This document shows positions 28,985-40,633 of a stretch of 64,000 nucleotides of DNA, in pieces. Numbering within the stretch: position 1 is the stretch's first letter; every line of letters starts with the position of its first letter. Made by a program: the position numbers and the translations under genes. This stretch comes from Gentiana macrophylla. Taxonomy: Eukaryota; Streptophyta; Magnoliopsida; Gentianales; Gentianaceae. The notes beneath the pieces were generated by a model, which was given only the letters and a program-made list of their open reading frames with translations, was not told where the DNA came from and did no database searches. The DNA lies in NCBI GenBank assembly GCA_026214975.1, contig JAOBSW010000287.1, forward strand, positions 45,350-109,349, read 5' to 3'.

Positions 28985-30105
28985 ATTCTCCCACTTGCTC
29001 TAAAGCAGATGAGACATATCTCCCAATTTTATCCCGCCAAGCGCTTATCAGTGACAATAGATGCCATGCGACTTGGTAAACTGATCAACTAGGTTGTCGT
29101 CTCGAGGCGATCTTTAGGACCGAAATGTCGCCTCTCTGCACGATCTGTCTGACCAGGTGGTACTTACTTTCAATATGATTTTGACATCTTGTGACTGTGA
29201 AGATCATTTGCATGAGCTGCCTCTCAATTTTTTTCACAATAAAATGGTATCAGCTCATCGAGACATGTAATCACTTCCCGGTCCAACAAAGAACTTCTCT
29301 AGCCACACTGCCGATTTAGCTGCTCCGAAAGCTGCTATGTATTCGACTAACAGAGTCAAATTGGTAGTGCTGGATTGCTCAAGACTATAGATCCATCACA
29401 ATGAGTAAACATTGAGTCTGAGATCGATTCAAGGTCATCCTTAATCCGACAAAAAATCAGAATCAGTGTAGTCAACAGTACTCAGGTTCGCACTTGAATA
29501 CACAAGCATGTGATTCCTCGTTCTCTCAAGATACTTGAGGATGCATAATACTGCTATCAATACTCGAATCCAAGAGTCAATTACACATCAAAAGAGAAAC
29601 TATCCCATTTTCTCTATATCCGAAATTTGAGAGAATTGTTCCGTGAGGGGTTGGGTAGTAAACCTCTCGTTGAATATTGCATACGAAAATGCATCATTAT
29701 CTTAAACAATAAGATGGATGGGATGCTGCCAAAGAACTTGTTCTCATGAATTCGACTGAATCAAATTCTAAGAAGATAGTCCACTTCTCTGATTCAGAGA
29801 AGCTTTGGCTCGTCGGTTCTTGACTTCAGATAACATACTCAAGTTGTCCCCAACCGTTGCAGTGTCATCTTTAATGAACGCTAATATTCACTACTTTAAC
29901 CAATACTGATTCTCTGGTCTACAAAAGACTCATCAATATTTTGGTCAAGCCCACATATTTCAAACATGTGACTTTTAATGACCTAGAGGTTTGCTTTAAT
30001 CCACGAATGGATATAAGCATAGGCAGTCAATCTTCCATTGGCTTTAAGATAAAACCCTTCTGTTCCGAATGAATTCAAAATCCATCGTACGGCAAAAAAG
30101 TTTCA
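28985..30105 (-). pseudogene. Minus-oriented copia: RNase H/RT remnant
   Basis: On the minus strand DNLVDQFTKS (near 29090) matches the DN.ADxxTK end of copia RNase H. The EYIAA-to-AKSA segment (gctgctatgtattcgac, near 29335) is also present. Further 5' the reverse transcriptase is too decayed to read. At 30105-30118 the element is interrupted by the Sirevirus-like insertion and resumes after 42049. Confidence 0.65.
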
Positions 30106-30118
30106 GGGCATCACCCCT

Positions 30119-31323
30119 GTTAATTAACACAAGGCTTATAGTGGTTCAGGGTGGTGTAATCCCTTAATCCACTCTTCTCCTGTGATGATCGGAGGAATTC
30201 ACTATTGTTTTCACAGATACAATAGTATGATTGTCCTTGGCTTCCCAAGCTTCACAATCTACAAGACTATCACTCCTTGACCGCAATGACTTGATGATTC
30301 AGTCTCTTTTCTTTGCTCCTTGAGATCAAAATTCTTCAACAGCTATCACAGATTCAACTCCTTCTCAGATTGCCACTGATTCAGTTCCTTCAGTTTGATG
30401 TGAATGTGATTCATACACTTGCTTGATCAATCTCAGTGCTGAATATGACTTTGTAGCTCTGATATCTGAGTTGATCACTAGATGTATCCTTGTAAGTTCA
30501 GAGAGAAGGCTTTTCAAATTGATAGAGTTTCTGCTTGATTTTTCTTTTCAGATCATTGTTCTCCTTTGTCTGTCAATGCCTTCTATTTATAGCCTTGAAT
30601 AACCTTGATTTGAAATTCCGTCCGTTGGCTATATTAATGAGGGAATAATCCTTGATTTTATTCTTGATTCCCCCTTAATTGCATTCTCCTTGATTTCAAT
30701 GATCGGATTCTTTCTTCAAACGTATAGCAGAGAATCCGTTCTTGATTGATCCTCTATTGATTGTGCATTTAATGTATGATCTTCTGAATCTTCAACGTAT
30801 ATTAAATCGATCCGTAAGTGTGTTACTTCGCTTTTTTAAGCGGTCGAGTGATCCTTCTGACTTAGCTGATTTAGATCTTCCTTCACCGTTTTGTCTTCAC
30901 TCAGCCAAAAGTCAGTTTACTTTGCCGATTCACTGTTTTCTTCTTTGCTTCAGTTTAAGGAGAATCTTTGTACTTCACTGATCCTTGATTGGGGTGAGAT
31001 CAGTGTACACCATATTTGAATATTAAGTTTCATCACTTAAAGTGTAACTTGGACTTATCCAAGGTCATCACAGACTTCCTTGGTTATAAGTCAGACCATT
31101 AATGTCTTCATTGCTTCTCTGCTGGTGCTTGGCTGGCTTCACTCTGCCGAATATCTGTTTTTACTTTGCCGTCCTACCAACTAGTACAATACTTGTCTGA
31201 CTCAACTTATACAACATGTCAGACTCTAAGTAAAGACTTATACAGAGAATTCTAACTTATTTCAGAGCTTGCTATAACAAATTAGTATGGCCATCATCAA
31301 AACATAATAGAATGTTCCTAACA
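30119..31323 (-). repeat. 3' LTR of the Sirevirus-like element, end-truncated
   Basis: On the minus strand it starts TGTTAGGAACATTC (31323) and matches 40848-42048 closely. The last ~215 bp of the 5' LTR (ending ccaaca) have no counterpart; the copy stops at tgttaattaacacaagg. Confidence 0.9.
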
Positions 31324-31337
31324 ATTTCCCCCTTTTT
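31324..31337 (-). other. Polypurine tract of the Sirevirus-like element
   Basis: The minus strand reads aaaagggggaaat directly before TGTTAGGAAC. Confidence 0.85.
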
Positions 31338-31499
31338 GATGATGCCAAAACCCTCATAAGCCTGAACATAAGTGATCCAAAATTTTCATAAACAACAGAA
31401 CAAAAACTCAGCAATTTTTATTCATCCATCATAGGGCAATAAGTTCAAAAGCTTTATTCAAAAGTTACAAACTACATCTTGCTTAATTCAGCTTTGTAC

Positions 31500-34400
31500 C
31501 TCTTGAACTTTGTAGTCTGAACCTCTTCAATGTCTTTCCAATCGATTTTGAAACTTCCACTTTAGTATGCCATAGCTGTGTATTCAGATACACCTGAAAA
31601 ACTCTTTTGGCAAAATTTGTTGAAATCGTGTATGGTCTCATTTGCCCTAGGTTCCCCAAAGTACTTCTCAAGTCTTTCCCTAGCCTCAAAGAATATATGA
31701 ATCAGTAAACTTGAGGCTTTTGTAGAGACTCCACTGCGCTCCTGTTTCTCCATTCTTCCCATAGGATTGAAGAATTTTGCCATATAGTTGAATTCTTCTT
31801 GTTGTTCGGTTGGCAAGTCTTCGGTCCTTTTTTGCATAAAGTGGTATGGTGAGCTTGGTTTGTTGTTGCTTTGTCCGAGAAGTGCAAACTCTCTTTGACT
31901 TCATTGTAGAGTTTAGCCATATCAGTTCTCATCCTTTCATCTTGATAGCTAAGCCAATCAGCCCATGCTTCATCTTGTGAGGAATGAGGATAAAGTCCTT
32001 CATGTACTCTGAAAAATTCTCTTACATGGTCCAATACATCTGCTTCATATTCAGCTTTGCTTTGGTGACCAGTAAAAGTTCTGTGTTGCCCAGTGTATCC
32101 GGAGTCGCACGCTTTGCTCGTGTTTCCTCTGGTGCTAAGTCTGTGTAGTCTAGTCGATCCTCTTTCTTCGACTAGATCCAGCCTTTTCGCCTCGCCGGAT
32201 GCATCTCTATCATCATCTCTTCTTTGTGTAGGATGAGGAAATCCAGTCAAGTGTGGTTCATTTAGAGCCTTTTCTCTTTCCTCTCTGGCTTTCCTTTCCT
32301 GTTCTTCTGCCTCATTCCTGATTCTTATTTCTCTGTCCCTTGCTCTCAGTTGTTCTTCTGTGAAGTTTGGGGGTCTAATAGTTGATCCTTTTGATCCTTC
32401 AGCTTATCCCGAGTTTTCTTTTTGGCAAAGATCATCCCTTTCTTTGGAGGAAGATGCTATTTGTGGCCTCTGCCGTCCCAATCAGAGAGTCAAGTTTTGA
32501 TTCAATAGATGTGAATCTGTTGTTATGATCATTCAATTTCTCATTGACACTACGAAATCTAGTGCCAAAAGCCACCGCCATTGATTCATTTTCTTGGGAA
32601 ACATGCCGCTCGAGGGCTGCAAGATTGTTAGTGATATTGATGTTGAGTTGCTTCATCAGATTTCCTTGGTGTTGAACCACAATATTTTGTGCATCAATGT
32701 ACTCTGCAATGGCACGAAACTTGTGTTCAATGGAGGAGCTTTTGTCATTAAATGTCAAGTCGTGGATCCGAGATACATGGCTTGTCGTTTCTAATTCTTC
32801 ACCAAACAAATCACGCTTTCTCAAAAGTTTCATTTGTAATGCCGGTGGCACCGAGAGAGTTTGTGCCTTACGTCGCTTGGTTCGGATCTCGCTTTGTCGT
32901 CCCTTGTCTTCATGTTGAGTGACATCTGCATTCACATCTAGATCTTCAAGTATTTGGGTAGATGTGTAGGCTGGTGTGGCTTGAGCTGCTATTCCCCCTA
33001 TCTCTGTGCCGGGGTTGCCTTTGATCGGAGTGGCAAAGCGGTGAGCCGATGTCCATAATGTTTGTCTTTGTCGCTACCGACGTTGATGATACAACGGTTG
33101 AGTGGGTTGTTTTGCTTTGGAGTTGTGGACCTGGTGGATGCTTGTGGTTTCAAAAATGTACGGAGAAGAGTGGTATCATCAATTGCATCCGTGCAAGAGA
33201 GTATCCTCTTCTCTCGCCTTTACCAAGATCATCATCATGATGATCATTATCATCATTGTCATCATGATCATCACCATCATCTTGATCATGATCATCTCCA
33301 CCATCTTCCTCGAGTTGTCACTCTGCCTCCTGGAGGTCCAGGCGCTTTACCTTGGTCGCATCAACCAAGTCCCATAGAGGTGACTCATCAAGTACACCAA
33401 CCAGAGTTGTGATTCCTAGAAAATCAAACAGCCATGCCTCTTCCGCAAGCATGTGATCAGAGTCTTGAAGTCGTTGTCGGGAATCACCTTTCTTCCACTT
33501 CAAGATATCTCGCAATTCGATCATCTATATCGCTTGCGCATAACAGTGCATCTTCTTCCTCGGATATTCCTCATCCTCTCCAAAGTGTTTTCTTCATTAG
33601 GATGTCGTTCATCCTCACCGACATTTTCTTCTTCATTGCATTCGCCTCAAATTGTCGGAATCCTCTTCTTCTTCATCATCAACCAATTTTCCAAAGGCTG
33701 TCTTGTCCAGATTTCGCTGGACCTTTTGCTTCTTTCTTTGACTGGTGGTGTGGTGTGTGGATTTCTTTCTCTTCCCATCTCCTGCCTTCTTTTGTTGTTT
33801 AACATAGGTAAACATGAATTTGGACTCATGTAGTTTGTGGAGTTGTACAGTAGGGACTTTGAGACATTGCAACAGATAGTGTAACTGAATCCTATATGAC
33901 TTTTTCACCCAGAATTGTCCTTTCATTGTCTTTCCCTCTTTTATCCCCTTTTCCCTTGCCTTCACTTCACCTTGGATTTGTTCTTTAACTCTCAAAAATA
34001 AGTATTTTGCCCAATTGAATTTTAGATTGTTGTAGATGATTCCCATTAGCCGCATTCTAATTTCTGTCATGGCATTATTTGCTCCCAATTTTCCTTCAAT
34101 AGTCTTGCCAATTAGGGCACTGAACTCATTGAATGGTTTCTTTAAAGCCGATCTCAGACAATTGACTTTTGTAGATCCTGGGTTTTCAGTTTTGGCAATA
34201 GTTGTCCAGAAATCATCCAAGTTTTGTGGTACCAATGTCACTTTTGCTTGACCTTTATTTGAAAGTTTAAGATGTTTTCGAATTACCTTTTCTGTAATCA
34301 CCACTTCTTTGCCGTTGACAGATGCAACGATCTTGTCTTCTTCCCACTTGTCACCTTCTTCAAACAGGAAGCCAGTGCACGTATTTTGCAGATTTCCAGA

Positions 34401-34602
34401 AGGAAATCAGACTTTCATAGCAAACCTCGGTTATGGGAAGATTGAGAAAGGTTGATAATTTTAGGTTTTCGCAACCTGCTGCTAATCGTTTGGCATCTTC
34501 GTCATTTCCGCACAGTTTCAAGTAGTGTTCTTCTTGAAAGAATGATCCAGTGGCAATTGATTTTTCATATCCAGCTTGGGTGTTTGAGGAAGATGATGCC
34601 AT
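31500..34602 (-). pseudogene. Extra (envelope-like position) coding region downstream of pol
   Basis: Long, broken coding region in the place where Sireviruses carry an envelope-like ORF. On the minus strand it starts at the ATG at 34602 (MASSSSNTQAGYEKS). There is a frame change near 34365 (after SAKYVHW). It continues through 34304-33633 with a globular segment containing EIRMRLMGIIYNNLKFNWAKY, resembling the 'putative plant transposon protein' domain seen in such ORFs, then KKAGDGKRKK basic and DDEEEED acidic patches. Next come an Asp/His/Asn-rich tract (33220-33300), a probable coiled coil (32935-32432, with heptad-like LERHVSQENESM / SIESKLDSLI), and a Glu/Arg-rich tail (32250-31700). 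No clear signal peptide or membrane segment is visible, so a true envelope role is unsupported. Domain name is from recall. Confidence 0.6.
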
Positions 34603-35261
34603 TGTTGAAAATGAAAGGAAGTTTGAAAATGAACTTGAATTTGCAACAGAGAAAACCAAAAGTAGGGTTTATAATTTGCAAGAGAGTGTAAAGATTTCTG
34701 AAAATCTCTAAGTATCGTTTATATAGGGTGATTTTAAGTAGTGTGAACGCGGTTTGAATGTGGAAGGATTTTATGACATAATGGCGTGATTTTGTGTATG
34801 TAAATCGCGATATTCGAGCGTAATGGGGAGTGGTTTGAGGTAAGTAATGATAGAGCCCGGGAATCGAGGCGCTCATAATTTAAAAGAATATGGTTACCTC
34901 CATGATCATAAGTTGATCTCCATGTGTGTAATCTTCCACAGAATAATCCTCCATAATTTCTTTATTCTCCACGTGTAGTAAAAATTGATTTTGTTCACAC
35001 TTTAATTTATCCAAGTCTTTAATTCGGTGAAGTACCTTGGTGGTCACTTAGCCGATGTAGAGAATTCTTCTCTCGAGTGCTGCTCCATTTAACCGTTCTA
35101 ACAATCGCTTAAGTTAACTTGGCTGGATACCGATTGCCTTACTCGCTACATCTCCTGTGAACGGCAAAGGTTGAACCGATTGATGAAGTCACTTAGCCGA
35201 TTACTCCAGATTAGCCGCTCTTTGGTACTTAGTCAATTTCAATCATTCCTAACTCGGGTTC

Positions 35262-36909
35262 TCAACATACTAAATCTTTCATAATCGAGTGGTTTAGTGA
35301 AGATGTCAGCCAATTGATCTTCAAAGTGGGTATGTATTTTAGGATGACATCTCCTCCTTTTTCAACATGATCTCTGATAAAATGATGTCTCACATCAATG
35401 TGCTTTGTTCTTGAATGCAACACTGGATTTTCGTGAATGGATATTGCACTTGTATTATCACACATGATTGGAATTGTTTTCTCTTCCACTCCATAATCCC
35501 TTAGCTGTTGTCTGATCCAAAGTACTTGTGCACAACAACTACCTGCTGCTATATATTCTGCTTCAGCTGTTGATGTAGCTATGGAGTTTTGCTTTTTACT
35601 GAACCAAGAGACTAGTCTGGTGCCTAGAATTTGACATGTTCCGGAGGTGCTTTTTCTATCTATTTTGCATCCAAAGATAGTCGAGTCCGAATATGATATC
35701 AATTTAAATCCTCCATCTTTTGGATACCAAATACCTACATTGATAGTGTTTTTCGTGTATTTGATTATTCTTTTGGTCGCTGTAAGATGTGATTCCTTTG
35801 GTTGAGCTTGAAATCTTGCACATACTCCTACTGCAAATGCTATATCAGGTCTACTTGCAGTCAAGTATAGTAAGGATCCAATGATTCCGCTATACATTTT
35901 CTGATCAACATCCTTTCCTGTTTCATCTTTTTCAAGAATGACTCTTGCACACATTGGTGTGTCTGCTGTGCCACTTGTATCCATCCCATACTTGTGTATT
36001 AAATCTCTTGTGTACTTGGCTTGACTAATGAAAATACCATCCTTCATTTGCTTTACTTGAAGGCCAAGGAAATAATTTAATTCTCCCATCATGCTCATCT
36101 GAAATTTGCTCTTCATCAGGTTTGTAAATTTCTCACATAGCTTTTCATCCTCTGATCCAAAGATGATATCATCAACATAGGTTTGTACTAACAATGTACT
36201 TGTTCCTTCCTCTAGTTTGAATAGAGTCTTGTCTATAGTTCCTTTTGTTGAATCCATTCTTGATCAGAAATTGTGATAGTGTTTCATACCAGGCTCTTGG
36301 TGCCTGTTAGAGTCCATAAAGGGCCTTCTTGAGTTTGTATACTTTGTCTTATTTTCCTTTGATTTGAAATCCAGGAGGTTGTTCCACATATACTTCTTCT
36401 TCCAAAAGTCCATTTAGAAATGCACTCTTGACATCCATTTGATAGACTTTCAAATCTTTGTATGCAGCAAAAGCTAGAAAGAGTCTGATTGCCTCCAGTC
36501 TTGCTACTGGTGTAAATGTTTCATCATAATCTATTCCTTCTGCTTGAGAATAGCCTTTTGCAACTAGTTTTTCTTTGTTTCTAACAACAGTTCCTTGCTC
36601 ATCCATCTTGTTCCTGAATACCCATTTTGCTCCAATGATGTTGGTTATATCCGTCTCATCAACGAGTTCCTGCACTTCATTTCTCACAAATTCATTTAGT
36701 TCTTCTTGCATGGTCGTGATCCAATCTGCATCTTGAATTGCATCATCTATTGTCTTGGGTTCCACTTGTGATAGAAAACATGTTGGCATGTGCTCCAGTT
36801 GTCTCCTGGTTCTAACTCCTGTGTGAATATCTCCAATAACTTGTTCTTCAGGATGGTCTCTCAGCCAATTTAGATCAGGTTGAAGTTGTTCTACACTTGG
36901 TGCTTCCAT
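35262..36909 (-). pseudogene. Sirevirus-like RT and RNase H
   Basis: 36909-36349 holds the RT N-terminal part: [69 protein letters not shown]. After a short break with one in-frame stop near 36307 (LYGL*QAPRAW), 36257-35262 carries LVQTYVDDIIFGS (catalytic YVDD) and the RNase H parts SRPDIAFAVGVCAR, STAEAEYIAAGSCCAQ and KHIDVRHHFIRDHVEKG. Well preserved apart from that stop and a frame change near 36340. Confidence 0.92.
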
Positions 36910-37119
36910 ACCTTCATGCTGAGCATGAACTTCAAATTCTGGTGCTTCTTCTGTTGTATTGATGTTTGGCTCCTCTTGATTTTCAAAATGATGATTCAGG
37001 ATAGAAGCTGGTATGGTTGTATTTGTATAGATTTTCTTTGTGTGCCTTTCTCTTCTTGATCTTGAAGGTCTTCACCATTTGTGTTTGGTTCATCAAAACT
37101 ACATGTATTGATTCTTCAA

Positions 37120-38141
37120 TCACCAATGTTCTTTTGTTGAGTACTCAATGCTTTCTTTGGTGTCTGAGTATCCCATAAAGATTGCTTCATCAGCCTTGTC
37201 ATCAAAGGTATGCAGCTGGTTCCTGTTCAAGACAAAACATTTTGATCCAAACATATGAAAATATGAGATATTGGGTTTTCTACCATTCCATATTTCATAT
37301 GGAGTCTTTCCATGATATTTGTTGATGATTGATCTATTTTGTGTATGGCATGCTGTGTTTGCTGTTTCAGCCCATAATCTCTTTGGCAAGCATGCTTCAG
37401 CAATCATTGTTCTAACTGCTTCTTTGAGAGTTCTGTTTCTTCTTTCTGCTACACCATTTTGTTGTGGAGTTCTGCTGCAGATAATTGATGTATTACTCCA
37501 TTTTCTTTCACAAGAGGGTTCGATAATTTCATTTAGAAATTCGATTGCCTCTATCTCGATCCGATCCGATCTTGATGATTTCGATTCCTTTTCATTTTGG
37601 AGTCTTCTCAGCCAAATCGGCAGACTTTTGAGTGTTTCTTTCTTCTTGTTCATGAAAATGGTCCAGGTGTACTTTGAGAAGTCATCCACCACTACTAGGG
37701 TGTATTTCTTACCACTTACACTTCATTGGTGTGGACTGGTCCAAACAGTCCATGTGTAATGATGTAGAAACTGGTTGTAGATTGATAAGGCTTTGACTTG
37801 AATGAACTTTTGATTTGTTTCCTTTTCTGACATGCATCACATAGGCTTTCCTTTTTGAATATGATCTCTGGCAGTCCTTCAACTAACTTGTTCTTTGATA
37901 ATTTGTTGATGGTCTTGAAATTCAGGTGATTTAATCTTCTGTGCCAAATCCAGCTTGTTGATTGTTTATTTTTGACAAGCAGACATGTTTCTGCCTTGGC
38001 TGTTCTCCAGTCCACCACATACATGTTGTCTTGTCTTCTACCTGCAAGAACTATTGTGTTGGTTTGGCTGTGAATCACTTTGCATCCTTCTTTGTTGAAG
38101 TGCACATTGTAGCCTTTGTCATGTAATTGATCGATGCTCAT
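37120..38141 (-). pseudogene. Sirevirus-like integrase
   Basis: 38141-37716: GAG-pre-integrase region with HRRLNHLNFKTINKL and CDACQKRKQ, giving the HHCC zinc site. 37692-37120: core with VDDFSKYTWTIFM, then a damaged stretch (SDRIEIEAIEFLNE), then TPQQNGVAERRNRTLKEAVRTM with the catalytic Glu and the GKTPYEIWNGRKPN region. A frame change separates the two parts near 37715. The segment around the second catalytic Asp reads SDRI where SDRGGEF-type text is usual. Confidence 0.9.
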
Positions 38142-38350
38142 CGATTGAAATTAAGTCCCTTGACATATGCCACATTTTGAATCTTGATTGTTCTTGAGTA
38201 TTATGCCTTCCCCCTTAATCTTGCCAGGGTTTTCTTTGCCTCCAAATGTGACTTTGGGTCCATCAAAAGCTTTGAAGTCAGTGAGCCATTTCTTGTTTCC
38301 TGTCATGTGTCTGGAACATCCACCGCCTATGTACGGACATCCTACAAAAC
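38140..38350 (-). pseudogene. Sirevirus-like protease region with altered active site
   Basis: The minus strand reads CPYIGGGCSRHMTGNKKWL and continues into LTDFKAFDGPKVTFGGK. In copia proteases GCSRHMTG is normally preceded by LDS (catalytic Asp). Here the same positions read IGG. A stop at about 38153 separates it from the integrase ORF. Whether this is a decayed site or a family-specific variant cannot be told from one copy. Confidence 0.7.
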
Positions 38351-38363
38351 AAATTAATTAAGT

Positions 38364-38651
38364 TTAGGTACCCAACACCTGTTTGGGTTCATACCTGTTA
38401 GCAGTCATGCCTCCCATACCAAGTGTATATCCAAAGGTTCTTCTTTTTGGATAATTAAAGTCATCAACTTCATATGTATAAGGCATGGCAGAATAGCTTC
38501 TAATATTTTTGCTGAAGGTATTCTGATACTTTTCTCCACCTTTTGGTGCATTTACATCCTTCTTCACTTTCCAATATGCAGTATGAAACCTTTCTTGCTT
38601 CATGTGTCTAGTAACATATCTAGATTGGTTTTTCTTAAACACATGATGCAT
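38364..38651 (-). pseudogene. gag/protease linker ORF of the Sirevirus-like element
   Basis: 95-residue open frame (MHHVFKKNQSRYVTRHMKQER...) between the gag tail and the protease motif. It is basic and Tyr/Lys-rich, without a recognisable domain. Probably the linker region of gag-pol. Confidence 0.45.
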
Positions 38652-39180
38652 TTTATGGAATGGTTTCCTCTTGTATTTTGGAGGTGCAACATTCCAATCA
38701 TCCTTTGAGGGATAAAGTCTGCCTTTACCTCTCAGAAGGCTATTGTTCTTGGTTGATGAAATGAGGATTTGGTCTCATTGCTTTACTACACTCGGTTTTG
38801 AATTCACCGGAGCAGATGATTTTTGGAACTATGGTCCATCCCTTTCTAAATTTTGGTCCAATGTTGGTCCTGGATTTAGAATTGTGTTGACCATTATTCC
38901 TACTCTCATCCTGGATTGTGTAAGCCAAGACAGATCTAGATCCAAACCTTTTGAGGGTTTGTAAGTCGGTGCATTTAGTGGTTCAAATGGTTACCTTTAC
39001 CGGTGGGGAGATTTTCTTAATCGATCTGTCAATATGAGATGTATGATCATCCGCTTTTGTTGATCATTTAAGCGAGTCTCTCCATCAAGTTAATTCAAAC
39101 TTTTGCTTTATCCAGTTCTTTCTTTAATCTTTTGTTCTCCTTTCTTAGATCCTTGCATTTCTTTTCCAGAATTTCATGAT

Positions 39181-40495
39181 TCATTCAATTTCATCAAATT
39201 TAGTCATGAGATTTTGGACTAGGTCTGCTGTATCCAATGGGAGACTGGAAGATTGTGCAGTGTTAGATGTGGATGCATTAGATGAGGAACATGAACTAGA
39301 TGTTACCTCAGTTTCATTTGATTCTTTAGCCATTAGACATAGGCTTGTTTCCTCAGTGTCTGAACTATCACCTTCATCTCCATCTAATTCTTCGGTCATG
39401 AGGCATAGACATGCTTTTTCATTGTTTGCGCTATCTTCTTCATCACTGTCATCTGTATCATTATCAGATGATACTTCATCCTTTTCACTACTGGATTCAG
39501 CCTTGAGTGCCTTCTTGCTTTTCCTCTTTTCAGATGCTTTGTATTTCTTCTTTTCATCATCTTTATCATTTTCTTCAGGACAATCAGTCTTGAAGTGACC
39601 TTTCTTGTTGCAGTTGAAGCATCTGTATTCATAATCTTTTTTCTTCATGTCTTTGTTTGAGCTTGACCTCTTGTTTGATGATGGGTTTCCCTTGAATGTC
39701 TTCTTCTTGCTAAACCTGTCAAAATGTTTGACTAATAAAGCTACCTGTTCTTTGAGTTCTTGTGTCTCTCTGCTGATACAATCGGCAAAGTTACTTGGGG
39801 TGCAACTTGATCTGTTGATTTTTGTGTCTCTCGCCGAGCACCATCTTCACCGCTCAATTCAAATTCATGAGCTTTTAATTGGGACATCGTGGTCGAGTGT
39901 CTCGTGTTTGCAAGATTTGTTGTTCCTCCGACATCGATGTTATGATCTTTCATTTTTCGTAGTCCTCTCAAGATCTTTAAGCATACCTCTTCTCACGGGA
40001 TATGTGTGTCCAAGTCATTCATAATTCATCGATAATGCTTGAGAATCATTGTCCATTTGATCAATGGATTCACCAAACCTTCATTTTGAAGTTCTCAAAT
40101 TTCTGCTTTTGCAACGGATAATTTGTTTTCTTTAATCGCTTGAGATCCTTCATTTATCAATGCTAGCTTGTCCCACATCTCCTTTGTTGTTTTGCAGTCT
40201 TTGATTCTCATGAACATGTTGCTATCTAGGGTCTTCAAATCATGTCTTTTGCAACAAAATCCAGATTTGCTCTTCTCCTGTCATCCTTGGTCCAATCCTT
40301 TTTAGGTTTATCGATTTCCTTTCCTTGATCTGCTCCTGTGCCTACCACAGTAGTGATTGTGATTGGTCCTTCATTAATTACATCCAGCATCTCTTCATGA
40401 GTTGCTGCAAGATGAGACAGCATTCTTATTTTATATTCATCAAAATTATTAACATTAAAAACAGGCACTTTTGACAAAAAGTTTGAGGAATCCAT
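39181..40495 (-). pseudogene. Sirevirus-like gag with zinc knuckle
   Basis: Starts at 40495 (MDSSNFLSKVPVFNVNNFDEYKIRM), a typical gag N-terminus, and runs open to 40235. The middle (40234-39660) is interrupted by several frame changes. From 39648 it reads CFNCNKKGHFKTDC, a complete CX2CX4HX4C zinc knuckle, then a long Lys/Glu/Ser/Asp-rich tail. Nucleic-acid-binding capsid protein of the element. Confidence 0.85.
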
Positions 40496-40619
40496 AAGTG
40501 CAAGTGAAGATATAAATGTAAAGTTAGAGAAAACTTAGATTTGAAAACTACTTTGAAAATGTGTGATCTCCTTGTTACGTAAATTAGATCTCGAACAGTG
40601 TTACGATACTAGGAACACT

Positions 40620-40631
40620 GCTCCGATACCA
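40620..40631 (-). other. Primer binding site (tRNA-iMet type)
   Basis: The minus strand reads TTGGTATCGGAGC two bases after the 5' LTR end (ccaaca), one mismatch from the TGGTATCAGAGC complementary to initiator tRNA-Met. Confidence 0.88.
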
Positions 40632-40633
40632 AT

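Noticed and set aside
33062..33833. Plus-strand ORFs of 91-126 residues with His/Asp runs
   Set aside because: Antisense to the extra coding region of the minus-strand Sirevirus-like element; composition reflects the GAT/ATC repeat.
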